The translations under genes were made by a program, and so were the position numbers. Below the pieces are notes generated by a model, which saw only the letters and a list, made by a program, of their open reading frames with translations, searched no databases and had not been told where the DNA came from. From Shinisaurus crocodilurus (Eukaryota > Chordata > Lepidosauria > Squamata > Shinisauridae), in assembly GCA_021292165.1 (NCBI GenBank), contig CM037879.1, forward strand, positions 281,617,772-281,681,771: DNA of 64,000 nucleotides. Reading direction: 5' to 3'. Shown here piece by piece: positions 33,001 to 43,440 of the stretch; the stretch's first letter is position 1; the number at the start of each line of letters is the position of its first letter.

Positions 33001-33299
33001 CTTACAAGAACCTGTGCTGGAAATGGAATCCTAGTGATAAGAAACAACACCGTTTGTCTTGATCGGGTGGGCAAATGTGTGAAGCTGCCTTGGTGTTAGG
33101 GCATTGGTCCATCTAGCCCAGTATTGCCTGCTTCTGCCGGCAATGGCTGCCCGAGGGTTCAGATAAGAGGCCTGCTAGCTGAGCTCCTTTCATCTGGGGA
33201 AACTGGGATCTTTTGCAGCCAAATTCATGGAAGATATAGCTGCTAGAAAAGATGGTTACATGCTACCTCCAGGTTCAGAGGCAGCATGCTTCTGAATTA

Positions 33300-33562
33300 C
33301 AGTAATACCTTGGATTGCAAGTAACTTGGTCTGAGAGCGTTTTGCAAGACAAGCAAAAATTTTAAATAAATTTTGACTTGATAAACAAGCGACGTCTTGC
33401 AAGACAAGTAGTCATAGGGATGTAACCGCTCACCTCGAGCGGGCATAGCGGGCCGAAATCGGCCACGCTCACGCCCGCCAGAGACTCGCTTTGATTTAAG
33501 AGTGTTTTGGATTACAAGCACGGTTCCTGAACGAATTATGCTCTCAATCCAAGGTATTACTG
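33300..33562. mobile_element. Tc1/mariner-pogo type MITE with a foreign GC-rich centre
   Basis: Ends CAGTAATACCTTGGATTGCA and CAATCCAAGGTATTACTG, TA on both sides. Positions about 33411-33489 hold a GC-rich segment (CGAGCGGGCATAGCGGGCC) absent from the other four copies. Confidence 0.8.
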
Positions 33563-33600
33563 TACCAGTCACTGGGGCACAACAGCAGGGGAGGGAGCTA

Positions 33601-33905
33601 TGGGTTCAGACAACACAATAGCCCACACTCGAGGGCCGAGTGTGGTTGTTGTTGAACTGTGGGTTGTTGTTGAAACAGTGGGTTATCATGTTGTCTGAAC
33701 CCAGCCGAGATAACAAACCATGGTGAACAGCCCAACAACAAGCCATGGATTCTCTTCATGGGTTGTTCGTGGTTAGTTAACAAGCCATGGCTTGTTAGCA
33801 CAGCTGGGTCTAGACAACACAATGACCCATGGTTCAACAGTCCACAATTCAACAACCCACACTCAGCCCTTGAGTGGGGGCTATCGTTTGTCTGAACCCA
33901 GTCAA
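33601..33905. repeat. MITE family (GGTTCAGACAACAC ends)
   Basis: TGGGTTCAGACAACACAATA at left and TTTGTCTGAACCCAG at right; many internal CCATGG, TTGTTG and AACAACCC motifs in both orientations. Relatives near 2895, 38534 and 41508. Confidence 0.6.
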
Positions 33906-33929
33906 TTGCCTTCATGACCTGCTTTTGTG

Positions 33930-34130
33930 TGTCCTCAAGGCATCTGGTTGGCCACTGTAGGGGAAACGACGGGGTGCTGGACTAGATAGACCTTTGCTCT
34001 GCTCTGGTCCAGCAAAGCTCAGTGTAGAGCATATTCTTTAAGATCAGATGAGCCTTGCTGGATCAGAGCAAAGGTCTATCTAGTCCAGCACCCCGTTTCC
34101 TGCTCCAGCAGTCTGCCTCGGGTGCTGATA
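33930..34130. repeat. Head-to-head CR1-like 3' ends
   Basis: GGCATCTGGTTGGCCACTGT to CTGGTCCAGCAAAGCTC in one direction, then GATGAGCCTTGCTGGATCAG to AGTCCAGCACCCCGTTTCC in the other; the two are near complementary and could fold. Confidence 0.5.
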
Positions 34131-34490
34131 GGTTGTGCTCTGCCTCCATTAAGGCATACCTACAGTTAGCTGGCTTGTTGTGCGTGTACACTGCTGATTA
34201 ACATTTGCTGTTGTGCTCGTCAGAGATGTAGACTGACACAACAATGAATTTTGGCGACCAGATCTCATGCAATCTCACTGAAGCAGTAAAGAAAGCGACA
34301 TCCATGTAGCTAGTCTTCCTCCTGGCAGACTTGACGCTGTTACTCTAAATCAGGTCTGCAGAACCTCTCTCAGCCTGAGGACCAAATTCCTTTCTGAAGA
34401 CGCTTTCAGAGGCTGCATTCCAGCGGTGGGCAGGGCCAGAGGCAAAAAGGGGCCAGCCACAATTACCCAAAATACCGGCATTTTTTAGAG

Positions 34491-34616
34491 CAGTGCTCTC
34501 CAACCTTGGGTCCCCAGATGTTTTTGGCCTACAACTCCCAGCATGCCCCAGCCAGCTGGGGCATGGTGGGAGTTGTAGGCCAAAAACATCTGGGGACCCA
34601 AGGTTGGAGAGCACTG
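34491..34616. mobile_element. hAT hairpin MITE with exact 8-bp TSD (nested)
   Basis: CAGTGCTCTCCAACCTTGGG and CCAAGGTTGGAGAGCACTG; TTTTAGAG at 34483-34490 and 34617-34624. Arms CTACAACTCCCAGCATGCCC; very short loop (CAGCTGGGG). Confidence 0.92.
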
Positions 34617-34730
34617 TTTTAGAGTAAAGCTCTTACTCTCAGTAACCAAGCCTTAGGAGAGGCACTTCAACCTTCTAGAATGGGGAGGGGGGAACCTGCA
34701 CAAAAGTTGGGAAACCACTAAACGATTGAT

Positions 34731-34875
34731 GGGCCGGATTCAGCCCCTGGTGGGCCAGATTCAGCCCCTGGTGGGCCAGATTCAGCCCCTGGTGGGCCAG
34801 ATTCAGCCCCTGGTGGGCCAGATTCAGCCCCTGGTGGGCCAGATTCAGCCCCTGGTGGGCCAGATTCAGCCCTGG
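34731..34875. repeat. 21-bp tandem array, about 7 units
   Basis: Unit GGGCCAGATTCAGCCCCTGGT repeats almost without change (first unit GGCCGG). Seven 21-mers encode a PGAESGP-type repeat on the minus strand, which is not a real protein. Confidence 0.92.
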
Positions 34876-35003
34876 GCCTCAGGTTCTGCACCCCTGCTCT
34901 AAATAATAACATCCTGTCGTTTGTTTTGTTTTTTTAAATGACATATGACACAACCCGGTGTTGCTCGTAACACTGTTGGCGGTGTGGCTTTGGCTCTCTC
35001 CAG

Positions 35004-35121
35004 TTTCCAGCAGTCCGTGGCTCGCGTGAAAACTTTAAAGGAAGAATTGGAAGAATCAAAGAATAGCCTCAGTACTGCCGAAGAGAAAAGTCTGAAGATG
35101 GCAGCCCAGAATAAACAGCTA
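35004..35121 (+). CDS. Coding exon 7, coiled coil
   Basis: Acceptor TGGCTCTCTCCAG, donor CTA|GTAGGT; 118 nt, phase 2 to phase 0. It encodes SFQQSVARVKTLKEELEESK followed by a further Lys/Glu-rich stretch ending NKQL, a canonical coil. A second AG seven bases downstream (35009-35010) would put TGA in frame, so the first acceptor is the right one. Confidence 0.88.
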
Positions 35122-35507
35122 GTAGGTGGACTCTAACCATTCCAGATACTGATCAGTAGGTTCTCCAGTACCAGTAGGTTCTCCAGGAGTGTGAAAACAA
35201 ATGCAGAATGTGATGTTGAGTACACAGTGTAATTTCTGGAGAAACTCTGTTTTCTTTTCTTTTTTTTAAGTGTCTAGCCTTCATGGCTGAAAAGCATGTA
35301 TGCTTGAAAATATGTGGACAATACCTGCTGTAATTTCAGAAGCCAGAGAGTTGGCTGAATAATATTTTCCAGTGGGCGGTACGTTGAAAAGTCCCTCACT
35401 CATCCCCATGATACTAGCAAAATTTGCAGAATACATTGTGGAACCCGCAACAAGTGTGCCTGTTCAGGTTGCCAGCCTGCCTTGCCTTCTTCCAGTATAC
35501 TCCATTC

Positions 35508-35676
35508 CAGGACCGGTGCAAGGCAGTTTGATGCCATAGGCAAGATCAGATATTTAGCGCCCCCCCCTTCCCACTTGAGAGTGCTGTATTTTTCCCCCCA
35601 AGGCATTTCTGGCGCCCCCTTTAGCTCTGCGCCCTAGGCAGCTGCCTAGTTGGCCTAAAGGTAGCACCGGCCCTGC
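35508..35676. repeat. hAT-like MITE (CAGGGCCGGC family)
   Basis: CCAGGACCGGTGCAAGGCAG at left, GGTAGCACCGGCCCTG at right; diverged sister of 27277-27443. Confidence 0.6.
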
Positions 35677-35869
35677 TCCATTCCATGGTCCTTCCCAGTT
35701 TTTCATTATACCCACCAACACATAGCGCAGTGATAGTCCGTGGCAGTGTAAATTGACCTAGCAGTGTTTCTCACCTGGGGTTTGCCTTGATGCCTACATT
35801 GACTGTCGGGATGGTGCGGCACAACTCTGGGGAAATGAGCATAATGCCTCAAGGCACAACCGTCGGATG

Positions 35870-36245
35870 AGTGAACTCTGACCCAGAGGCTTGCGGTCAT
35901 CCAGTTTGCCTCCCCGCTCCTCATGCTCTGCATTTTTGCTAGACAGCAGTTTTCAGCCGTCTAGTGATGGTGCCTTGGAGGGGGAGGGAAGGAGGCTGGA
36001 GCGGCTGCAGGATACCTCATATCCTGGCTGCCCCAGTCCTCTCCCCACCTCCCAAAACGCCCCCTTTAGCTCCTTTCTGAGGTCATTTTTCCAACCTTGG
36101 AGAGTAGCCCGTACGGTTCTTTCTGCACTGGCTGCGAGAGGGAGCGTGGGTCGAAGCACCGATTCCCAGCTCTGAGGTCTGAGTTAGGAATCTGAACTAT
36201 TGTATGGCCCATCAGACAATGTACAGGGGCACAGGATTGTTTCCT
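35870..36245 (+). repeat. GC-rich MITE family, diverged copy
   Basis: CAGCCGTCTAGTGATGGTGC, CTGAGGTCATTTTTCCAACC, CACAGGATTGTTTCCTAAG end; layout as in 26861-27270. Confidence 0.45.
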
Positions 36246-36322
36246 AAGTAACTCTGTGTGTGCTGGCAATATCACTTCAAACTATCTCCCCACCACGGCC
36301 TTTCCTTTTTTTTTTTCATCAG

Positions 36323-36373
36323 GAAAAAGAGAATCAGTCCCTCATTTTCAAGATCTCATCTCTACAAGAAGAG
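36323..36373 (+). CDS. Coding exon 8, coiled coil
   Basis: 51-nt exon of 17 codons (EKENQSLIFKISSLQEE), phase 0 on both sides. The acceptor follows a long T run ending CATCAG; the donor is GAG|GTAAGT. Reading straight on from exon 7 keeps the heptad pattern. A Sauria-type SINE begins about 7 nt past the donor, unusually close to a splice site. Confidence 0.86.
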
Positions 36374-36377
36374 GTAA

Positions 36378-36379
<2 letters not shown>

Positions 36380-36408
<29 letters not shown>

Positions 36409-36632
36409 ATTATATTTATACCCCGCCTTTTTCCCCGCAAGGAACCCCAGGTGGCTTGCATAATCCTCCTCTCCATCTTATCCTCACAACAACCCTGTGA
36501 GGTAGGTTACGTGGAGAGTCAGCAACTGGCCCAACATCACCCACTGAGCTTCATGGCTGAGTGGGGACTTGAACCCGGATCTCCCGAGTCCCAGTCCAAC
36601 ACGCTAACCACTACGCCACACTGACTCTCTAA
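36380..36632 (-). repeat. Sauria-type tRNA SINE
   Basis: ATTTATTTATTTATTATATT, CCTCACAACAACCCTGTGAG, GAACCCGGATCTCCCGAGTC, ACGCCACACTGACTCTC. Occupies most of intron 8. Confidence 0.9.
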
Positions 36633-36722
36633 TTGTGTTTGAATTGTCAGTGGCCAGTTTCATACACTGACAAGGTTTGCTAGTTTTGATGCGCGTAATA
36701 AGTAGTATGTGCTTTAATCCAG

Positions 36723-36800
36723 AACATTAGGAATGCTCTGGATTCAGATGGCTTCCAGAAGAAGATCGCAGAGTTGTCCAGAAATATGGCTGAACTCCAA
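36723..36800 (+). CDS. Coding exon 9, coiled coil
   Basis: 78 nt, 26 codons, phase 0 to 0. Acceptor TTTAATCCAG, donor CAA|GTAAGT. Encodes NIRNALDSDGFQKKIAELSR followed by NMAELQ. Only 349 nt separate it from exon 8, and a SINE fills most of that intron. Confidence 0.87.
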
Positions 36801-36924
36801 GTAAGTGACTTCTTTTCTTTGTCTTGCTTCAGTGTGGTAAAGGAAGGGTTCAATGCAATGCTTTCAGTGCCAAATGTATCCCTGAGCATCCATAATCAAG
36901 GCCGCAGCAGGCCTAAAGTCTCCC

Positions 36925-37035
36925 TACTTGGGTCCCTGGATGTTATTGGACTACAACTCCTATTATCCCTGACCATCGGCTATGCTGACTGGAGATGGAG
37001 GTTGTAGTCTAACAACATCTGTGGACCCAAGGGGA
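36925..37035. repeat. Hairpin MITE, hAT-like
   Basis: CTACTTGGGTCCCTGGATGT and ACATCTGTGGACCCAAGG around ACAACTCCTATTATCCC. Confidence 0.5.
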
Positions 37036-37657
37036 ACCACTGGACTAAGGGGATGCGTGCATGCTAGTGTCTAAACATCTGCACGGCTGAGTTGGGGGGG
37101 GTCAAAGCCTGAAATGTATCATGCAATCTTGAAACCTGTGACACTCCAAAAACATGTTTAATTTTACATTCTGGTCTTTAAGAGGCACTTTAATAACAAC
37201 ATCTTAAATAAACTTCAACTGTAAGCACTGTTTTTAAAAATCTAATTTGCCAAATTTAATGGGTCAGAATTATAAATGTCATCATCATCATCAGGCGATC
37301 ACTCGTGACCGAGTAAGATTGTCTTCCGGGATAAAAGGAGGAAATTCTAAAGAAGATTGTGTAGACTCTAGCGATGGGTCCGTAAGTGACTGTGGAGGCC
37401 AATTCTAGATCCACACAGCTTCCCACAGTGAGGACACAGGTTACCAGATAGAAGATGGTCCTGTGAAGGATTCGTTTGACGTGCTTTTCGCTTAGCATGT
37501 TTCTCCCTTTCACCTTGCACTTGGGCTTCTTCAAAGTCCATGGAACCTTTGTGAAATCTCATAAGGGTGTAACCCTTATGAGATTTGGCAATGTGGCACC
37601 ACAGAACAGCAAGGTATGTTCTTTGGAAAGAAACTTAATGGAATGTCCTAAGCACAT

Positions 37658-38090
37658 TAAGAAGAGCCCTGCTGGATCAGACCAAGGGTCCATCTAGTCC
37701 AGCATTCTGTTCACACAGTGGCCAACCAGCTGCCCACGGGAAACCCACAAGCAGGACATGAGTGCAACAGCATCCACCTGCCCATGTGCCCCAGCAATTG
37801 GTTCATATATTTATTTTTTTATTTATTTATTATATTTATACCCCACCTTTTTTCCTGCAAAGAACCCAAGGCAGCTTACATAATCCTCCTCCTCCTCTCC
37901 ATTTTATCCTCACAACAACCCTGTGAGGTAGGTTAGGCTGAGAGTCAGTGGCTGGCCCAAAGTCACCCAGTGAGTTTCATGGCTGAGCGGGGACTAGAAC
38001 CCGGATCTCCCGAGTCCCAGTCCAACACTCTCACCACTACGCCACACTGGCTCTTGCCTCTGATACTTGTTCCAGCTCTCTCACTTGATA
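37658..38090 (-). repeat. CR1 family B fragment split by a Sauria-type SINE (37806-38056)
   Basis: AAGAAGAGCCCTGCTGGATC to GCCCCAGCAATTGG, then the SINE (tail TTTATTTATTATATTTATAC, head CTACGCCACACTGGCTCTT), then GCCTCTGATACTTG continues the CR1. In intron 9. Confidence 0.8.
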
Positions 38091-38272
38091 TGAGGGACTG
38101 GAGCCTTTAAGTCCTGCTCTAGCAGCTCCTTCTTTTTGACATGGGGAGTCTACTCTTGTTTTTGCTGGCTTGGCAGCTGCTCCTTGCTGCTTCACCCTCA
38201 GATGTGGCTGGCATTGCGCCAAGGTAGGAAATGCCTCTCGTCTGTAGCTGTTGTTTTGCTCTCCCCTCACAG

Positions 38273-38329
38273 ATGCAAGTGCACCTTTATGAGAACGTGG
38301 TGGGGAATAAAGACGCATCCCTCCTAAAG
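38273..38329 (+). CDS. Coding exon 10, coiled coil
   Basis: 57 nt, 19 codons (MQVHLYENVVGNKDASLLK), phase 0 to 0. Acceptor TCTCCCCTCACAG, donor AAG|GTTAGT. KASH5 has a comparable Q-L/V-x-x-E-x-x-x-x-x-x-D segment at this position in its coil (recalled). The leading Met is internal. Confidence 0.84.
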
Positions 38330-38533
38330 GTTAGTGGCTGTTCTGGCCCTGCAGAGACCTTCTTGTTAAGGCAAATCTTTCTCAGGCTGAACGTGAGAAC
38401 AAATCTTTTAAAATTCTCTAGGGTGGTGGGGCAATATTCATTTACGATTTATCTACATATCACACAGCAACCCTGGCAGCCATTTCCTCCCGTCAAAATG
38501 GTGTGTGCGTGTGCAGGGTGTGGACGGACGGAC

Positions 38534-39010
38534 ACATTGGGCGGGTTCGGGCAACACGATAAGCCATGCTGAGGAGCGAGCCATGCAGTGTGGCTTAAAA
38601 GCCACCCTACCCAAAATGCGCCTGACAGATGATCAGGTGCATTGTGGGTAGGGTGCCTCCTTCCTCCCCCTCCTCCCGCCTCAGTCCTCCCGCAGGTATC
38701 CCAGGGGACACCGCGGGAGCCCCAAGGTCCCCCCGCTGCCGTTTTTGGCTCACCGTGGCTTGACTTTTATTTTTCAGGCTTTTTTGGGCGGGGGAGAGAT
38801 TGTGAAAGTTGGCTGTCAAGTTGGCTTTCGTGATCCCCACTGGGGCATCCATGAGGTGCCCCTCCAAGGACCCCCTGCGCTACCTTGGAGGGGCTTCCTG
38901 TGGTCAGCCCTCCCCCCTTTTTAAATGGTTACAATAATGAGTACAAATAATTGCGCTCATTCTTGTTTTTTTAACCCGCCCTGCCCAATTTGCGCGAAAC
39001 AGACCAGGTG
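38534..39010. repeat. MITE family (GGGTTCGGGCAACACG)
   Basis: GCGGGTTCGGGCAACACGAT at the left, internal hairpin CACCCTACCCAAAATGCGCC / GGTGCATTGTGGGTAGGGTG, right end CGCGAAACAGACC uncertain. Confidence 0.45.
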
Positions 39011-39438
39011 TGATCACACACTTCATGAATGCTTCTAAGTGGGCTCTACTCAAAGTGTGGCTGAGCACTTCTCCCTGCTGTCCGGAATTATGTCCCTGGC
39101 CATAAATACATGCAGGAGTTTTGGTTGTGATGATCTACAAGAGCTGGGTCTCGGCCCCACCTAGGCCCAAGAGAGAACAGAATGAGTGCGAGGCAAGACA
39201 CTCTCCCTCTCTCGGTCTCAGTTTCCCTTAAGCAAAAGGGGGTGAGAACATCTAACTCGACAGGGTTGTGTTGAAGCAATCAGAGCACTGACTGAACAGG
39301 CCGGTATGATTTAACAGGCGCAAAACGGACGTGGCTGACTGGCATTTAAACAGAGTTACTTTTCAGGTGGAATTGTGGTTCTCTCACATTTCCGCCCCAG
39401 ACCCCGCTCCCCCCAAAAAAGCCCAAGCCAGTGAAACC

Positions 39439-39867
39439 CAGAGGCAGTGTTAGGGGGTGGCCCACTAGGTGTGGAGCCCCGAATCTCTGGGAGGCCCTCT
39501 GCCCCACCACCCTGCTGTCCATGTGGGCACTTGTGAAATCAAGGTCCAGGGGCCCTGAGGATCTCTGTTGCATCTGATCCTCCTGGATGAGCTGGCCTTT
39601 TCCCTACATGTGCTTCCCTTCCTGCTGTCCCCCCCACTGAATTTTTTCTGCCTGAGGTTTTTCTCTGAAATCCAATGCCCTGCCCTCCCCTGTCCATACA
39701 CGCCTTTTTACAAATAGGGGTGTCCTTAGGAGACAGGGTCCTTCCAAGACACACACATACACAGACTTTAGGGCAGATGTAAATTAGCATATGCAAATGT
39801 ATGCATTTTTTTTTTTGGTCCTGTTGGCCTGAGCCCCAGATATTTTCGGTACCTAGCGCCGCCCCTG
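39439..39867 (-). mobile_element. hAT MITE with exact 8-bp TSD
   Basis: Ends CAGAGGCAGTGTTAGGGG and CCTAGCGCCGCCCCTG; GTGAAACC at 39431-39438 and 39868-39875. The same element occurs in opposite orientation at about 42995-43437. Confidence 0.88.
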
Positions 39868-40012
39868 GTGAAACCTCAGGAGAGACCGTGGTTAGTATAG
39901 TAACGCTCCCTAAAGTCCAGTCCTTTCTTCCACACGTTCTGCCCTAGCTGCTTGTGAGCTGTAGGTGATGTGATTCCACTGAGAGCCAAAAGGCCTTGAT
40001 GGTGGCACAGAC

Positions 40013-40391
40013 CAGGGATGTTGAAGAGTCCTTGGTCTCGAGTCACGAGTCTTTGGACCCGAGTCTCGAGTCCGAGTCCGAGTCCTTGGTCCAAAATGGT
40101 GACTCGCGAGTCACGAGTCACGAGTCACTCCCAAAGCTGACTCCACGAGTCCCTATTAAAATCAATGGGTTTTTTCCCCAACAAAATAAGGCTACTTCAG
40201 ATGTGTGGCTTAAATAAATTCTAGGCACAAGTGTGCCTTTTTATTTCAAAACTCTGCAACTGATTTTGGCAAGAACAGACCAGGCAGAAAAACCCAAAAT
40301 AACCAGGCAGGCAGAGGAGTCCGAGTCAAGTCAGAGGGGGGACTCAGTCCGACTCACGAGTCAAGTCCTCGAGTCCGAGTCCCCATCCCTG
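40013..40391. mobile_element. hAT MITE with GAGTC-rich ends and exact 8-bp TSD
   Basis: Ends CAGGGATGTTGAAGAGTCC and GAGTCCCCATCCCTG; GCACAGAC at 40005-40012 and 40392-40399. Sub-terminal regions are runs of GAGTC/GACTC (about 40037-40136 and 40318-40380) that can pair with each other. Confidence 0.9.
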
Positions 40392-40842
40392 GCACAGACT
40401 TCCCAAAAGTTCCTATTGATGTTTCTGGTTGACTTTGACCAGGGTTACCAGCTCCCAGAAGGGAACACGATTATCCCAACTTGTTGACATCACGTGCTCC
40501 ATTTTAGCAAAGTTGTGCTTAAGTTGGCATTTTTCTGTCTTTGAGAATTCTGGTACCTTGGTCAGCGGCACTCGGCCTATGCATGGAACGCTTTCCCACC
40601 TGACCCAAAGCATGAACAAAAAAGTAATGTTAGTTCCTTTAAGCACGTATACAAAGTGCCCACTCACACTACACCCCTTAATGTGTATATATAGAGAAAG
40701 TAGGGTAATTACCCAGAAAAAAACATTTGTGATCCTTCATTTTAGAAACCTTGTTCTAGCAACTGGCCATGAGGACAAAATTCTGGCTGTTTGGCAACCT
40801 TCCCTAAGGTTATGAACCTGCAGCTTATCCAAAGCAACTTAG

Positions 40843-40983
40843 GGTGCAATTCTATGCTTGTTTAGGCAGAAATAAGTCCTGCAACTCCCAGGTTTCCCCA
40901 GCCAGCATGGCTGGCATTGGGATGCTGGGAATTAAGTCCTACAACTTCTAATTAAGTCCTAAACATGCATAGGATTGCGCCCT
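40843..40983. repeat. Inverted-repeat MITE (TGCAATCCTATG family)
   Basis: TTAGGGTGCAATTCTATGCT and ATGCATAGGATTGCGCCC; the right arm has a small internal repeat of ATTAAGTCCTA. Confidence 0.65.
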
Positions 40984-41033
40984 TAGTGTGGCTAGCTAGG
41001 ATAGCAATTTACATCTTGCAGTGCTATCCCCTC

Positions 41034-41300
41034 TTTATTTATTTATTATATTTATACCCCGCATTTTTTCCTGCAAGGAACCCCATGCGGCTTACATAAT
41101 TCTCCTTCTCCTCCTCCTCTTCCTCCCCCTCCCCCTCCCCCCATTTTAGCCTCGCAACAACCCTGTGAGGTAGGTTAGGCTGAGAGTCAGTGACTGGCCC
41201 AAAGTCACCCAGTGAGCTTCATGACCGAGTGGGGGCTAGAATCCGGATCTCCGGAGTCCCAGTCCAGGACTCTAACCACTATGCCACACTGGCTCTCTAG
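41034..41300 (-). repeat. Sauria-type tRNA SINE
   Basis: TTTATTTATTATATTTATAC, a CTCCTCCT/CCCCCT expansion, ACAACCCTGTGAGGTAGGTT, CACTATGCCACACTGGCTCT. Confidence 0.88.
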
Positions 41301-41507
41301 GTTTGCAATGGAGCAGATTTTGGTGAAATACCCATATCTCCTTCTCTAGCGTTATTGGGAGGATACAGAACTAATTTGGTGGCAATGGCTGCATTAACCG
41401 TTGGAACAAAAGGTTCTTATATACATTGCACACACACTTTGTTTGTCTTTTAGTTTTAGTTAGAATCCCAAGGATTTATCCAGGGAAGAACAGCGGGAAC
41501 TCAGTGA

Positions 41508-41960
41508 CCCGGTTTGGATGACACAACAGCCAACCGTGGGTTAATTAACCCTCGGGGAGTGCTGCAACACATGCCATCTGCCACTATCTTATCTTATTTT
41601 TATTTATTTATTACATTTCTGTACTGTCCAGTAGCTGAAACTTTCTGGGCGGTTATGAATATGCAAGCCCTAGTCGAGGGAAGCTGGAGCTTGTCGTCTC
41701 ATCCAAACCCGGGCAGCAGGGTTTATTTGAGGGTTAAACAACCCCCGCATAACCCACAGTCTGTTTTAGGGTTACGTGAGGGCTGTATCATGCTCAGCTA
41801 ACCCCCCCCCCACCGCCACCGCCACCGCCGCCCAGGTTTGGACAACACAACAACCCCCAGCAACCCCCATCCAGGGCTTGCATATTCATAACGGAAGCCA
41901 GCATGTGCCACATTTCCTCACGGGTCAACGTAAGCCACGACGGACTGTCGTGTCATGCAA
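41508..41960. repeat. MITE family (GGTTTGGATGACACAACA), with internal LINE-tail-like segment
   Basis: CCGGTTTGGATGACACAACA at left, CAGGTTTGGACAACACAAC and GTCGTGTCATGCAAAACTGG at right; a (CCGCCA)n patch at 41812-41832. Confidence 0.45.
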
Positions 41961-42065
41961 AACTGGCCCACACTGTGTGTGTGAATATTCTGAACCCACT
42001 TAGCCTGTCAGTTATGGAAGTCCTTTGAAAAACAGACAAACAAAAGTAGTGGCAAGAACTATTTC

Positions 42066-42100
42066 AATAAAAAGAAGAAAGAAAGAAAGAAAGAAAAGTT
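42066..42100. repeat. (GAAA)n microsatellite
   Basis: AAAAAGAAGAAAGAAAGAAA and a further AGAAAG unit. Confidence 0.8.
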
Positions 42101-42991
42101 CAAGAATAAGAAGCATCTGACTGCTAGTCTGCTAAAAAATGTCAGTCTGCTGAATTTCTCCACACCTCCTGCAAATGTGGAGAAAGTGCCTCCCCGCCCC
42201 CCGATTTCTCAACCCCGAGAATGGGTCAGAGAAAGTAGGAAGGTGGTCTCTGATCGGCCCTACGAGTCCACGCTGCAACATTTTGTTGCGGGTCCTCCTT
42301 GTCTTTCCCCTATACTCTTCTATGGCATCTACATTTGGCCCATGCTGTGAATTGGGTTGGGAGCCAAATACTGGGCAGAGTTTGTGCAATCCATGTGGAG
42401 GAAGGGGCCAGGCTGCTGCAGGAAACCGCAAGCTTTTATATTCTGTTCTTCTCTCTTGGTTACGGATTCCTGCAGGAAGCGCTGCTGAGTTGGGAAATGC
42501 AGGCAGGGAAGCTTCCAGGCAAAGTTGCCCTTGGAAGAGTCGGCTTTTTCAAACGTGTACTGTTTTCAGAAGCCTTCCTCTGGTGGACTCTGCTTTGCAT
42601 AGGTTTGCCTTGCCCCTGCTCCAAACACCTGCAGCAAATTTGAATTTATGTAAAAAGAAAAAAGAAAAAATGAGCAACTTCATCACTGTGGAAACGTTAT
42701 TTACTGCTGCACCCTGTTTTGTGGTAATAAACCTTTCACTGAACTGAACTTGCACGTTAGAGTGCATCCAAATGGCCCACGCTTGCTGCCTGCTTGTTTT
42801 GTCCCTTGTTTTTGTACTAGTGGGCGCATTTCCTGCATTGTGGAGGATGTGTTGGGCAAGGCTGTAAAGCTGCCGTAGCTAAATGGAGCCTTCACGTTCA
42901 GGAGCAGTTTTACCCCTGAATATCAGATGCTGGTTTCAAAGAAGGGAAGGCAATGGCCTTCACACCTTGCTTGTGAGCTTCCCAGAGCAGT

Positions 42992-43440
42992 GGCCAGGGG
43001 AGGTGCTAGGTACTGAAAAGATCCGGGGCTCAGGCCCACAACAACAAAAAAATGCACGGATTTGCATATGCTAGTTTACATATTCTCTAAAGTCTGTGTG
43101 TGTGTGTGTCTGTGAAGGACCCTGTCTCCTAAGGACACCCCTATTTGTAAAAAGGGATGCATAGACAGGGGAGAGGAGGGCATTTGATTTCAGAAAAAAA
43201 CTCAGGCAGAAAGATTCAAGGGGAGGGCAGCAGGAGGCAAAGTACATGTGGGCAAAAAGCTAGGTACTCCAAGGGGATCAGATGCAACAGAGATCATCAG
43301 GGCCCCTGTACCTTTCTTTCAGCAAGTGCCCAAGGACAGCAGGATGGTGGGGCAGATGGCCTCCCAGAGATTCGGGGCTCCAAATGAAAGATTCGGGGCT
43401 CCAGCCCCAGTGGGCCACCCCCTAACACCGCCTCTAGCAG
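42992..43440 (+). repeat. hAT MITE, inverted sister of 39439-39867
   Basis: Left GGCCAGGGGAGGTGCTAGGT, then TCAGGCCCACAACAAC, TTTGCATATGCTAGTTTAC, CCTGTCTCCTAAGGACACCC; right GGGCCACCCCCTAACACCGC. A tandem duplication of GATTCGGGGCTCC lies at 43371-43402. The TSD is not clean. Confidence 0.75.

Larger units (their letters stand above)
34351..34896. mobile_element. hAT MITE with exact 8-bp TSD, containing a nested hAT and a tandem array
   Basis: Ends CAGGTCTGCAGAACCTCTCT and CTCAGGTTCTGCACCCCTG; CTCTAAAT at 34343-34350 and 34897-34904. It carries a second hAT at 34491-34616 and a 21-bp tandem array at 34731-34875. Confidence 0.9.

Noticed and set aside
34731..34875. CRISPR-like array
   Set aside because: Head-to-tail 21-bp units without spacers in a vertebrate genome; a simple tandem array.
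34718..34912. PGAESGP repeat open frame on the minus strand
   Set aside because: It is the 21-bp tandem array inside a hAT MITE; a multiple of three gives an open frame by itself.
35001..35010. Alternative acceptor for exon 7 at 35009-35010
   Set aside because: Using the second AG puts TGA in frame a few codons later.
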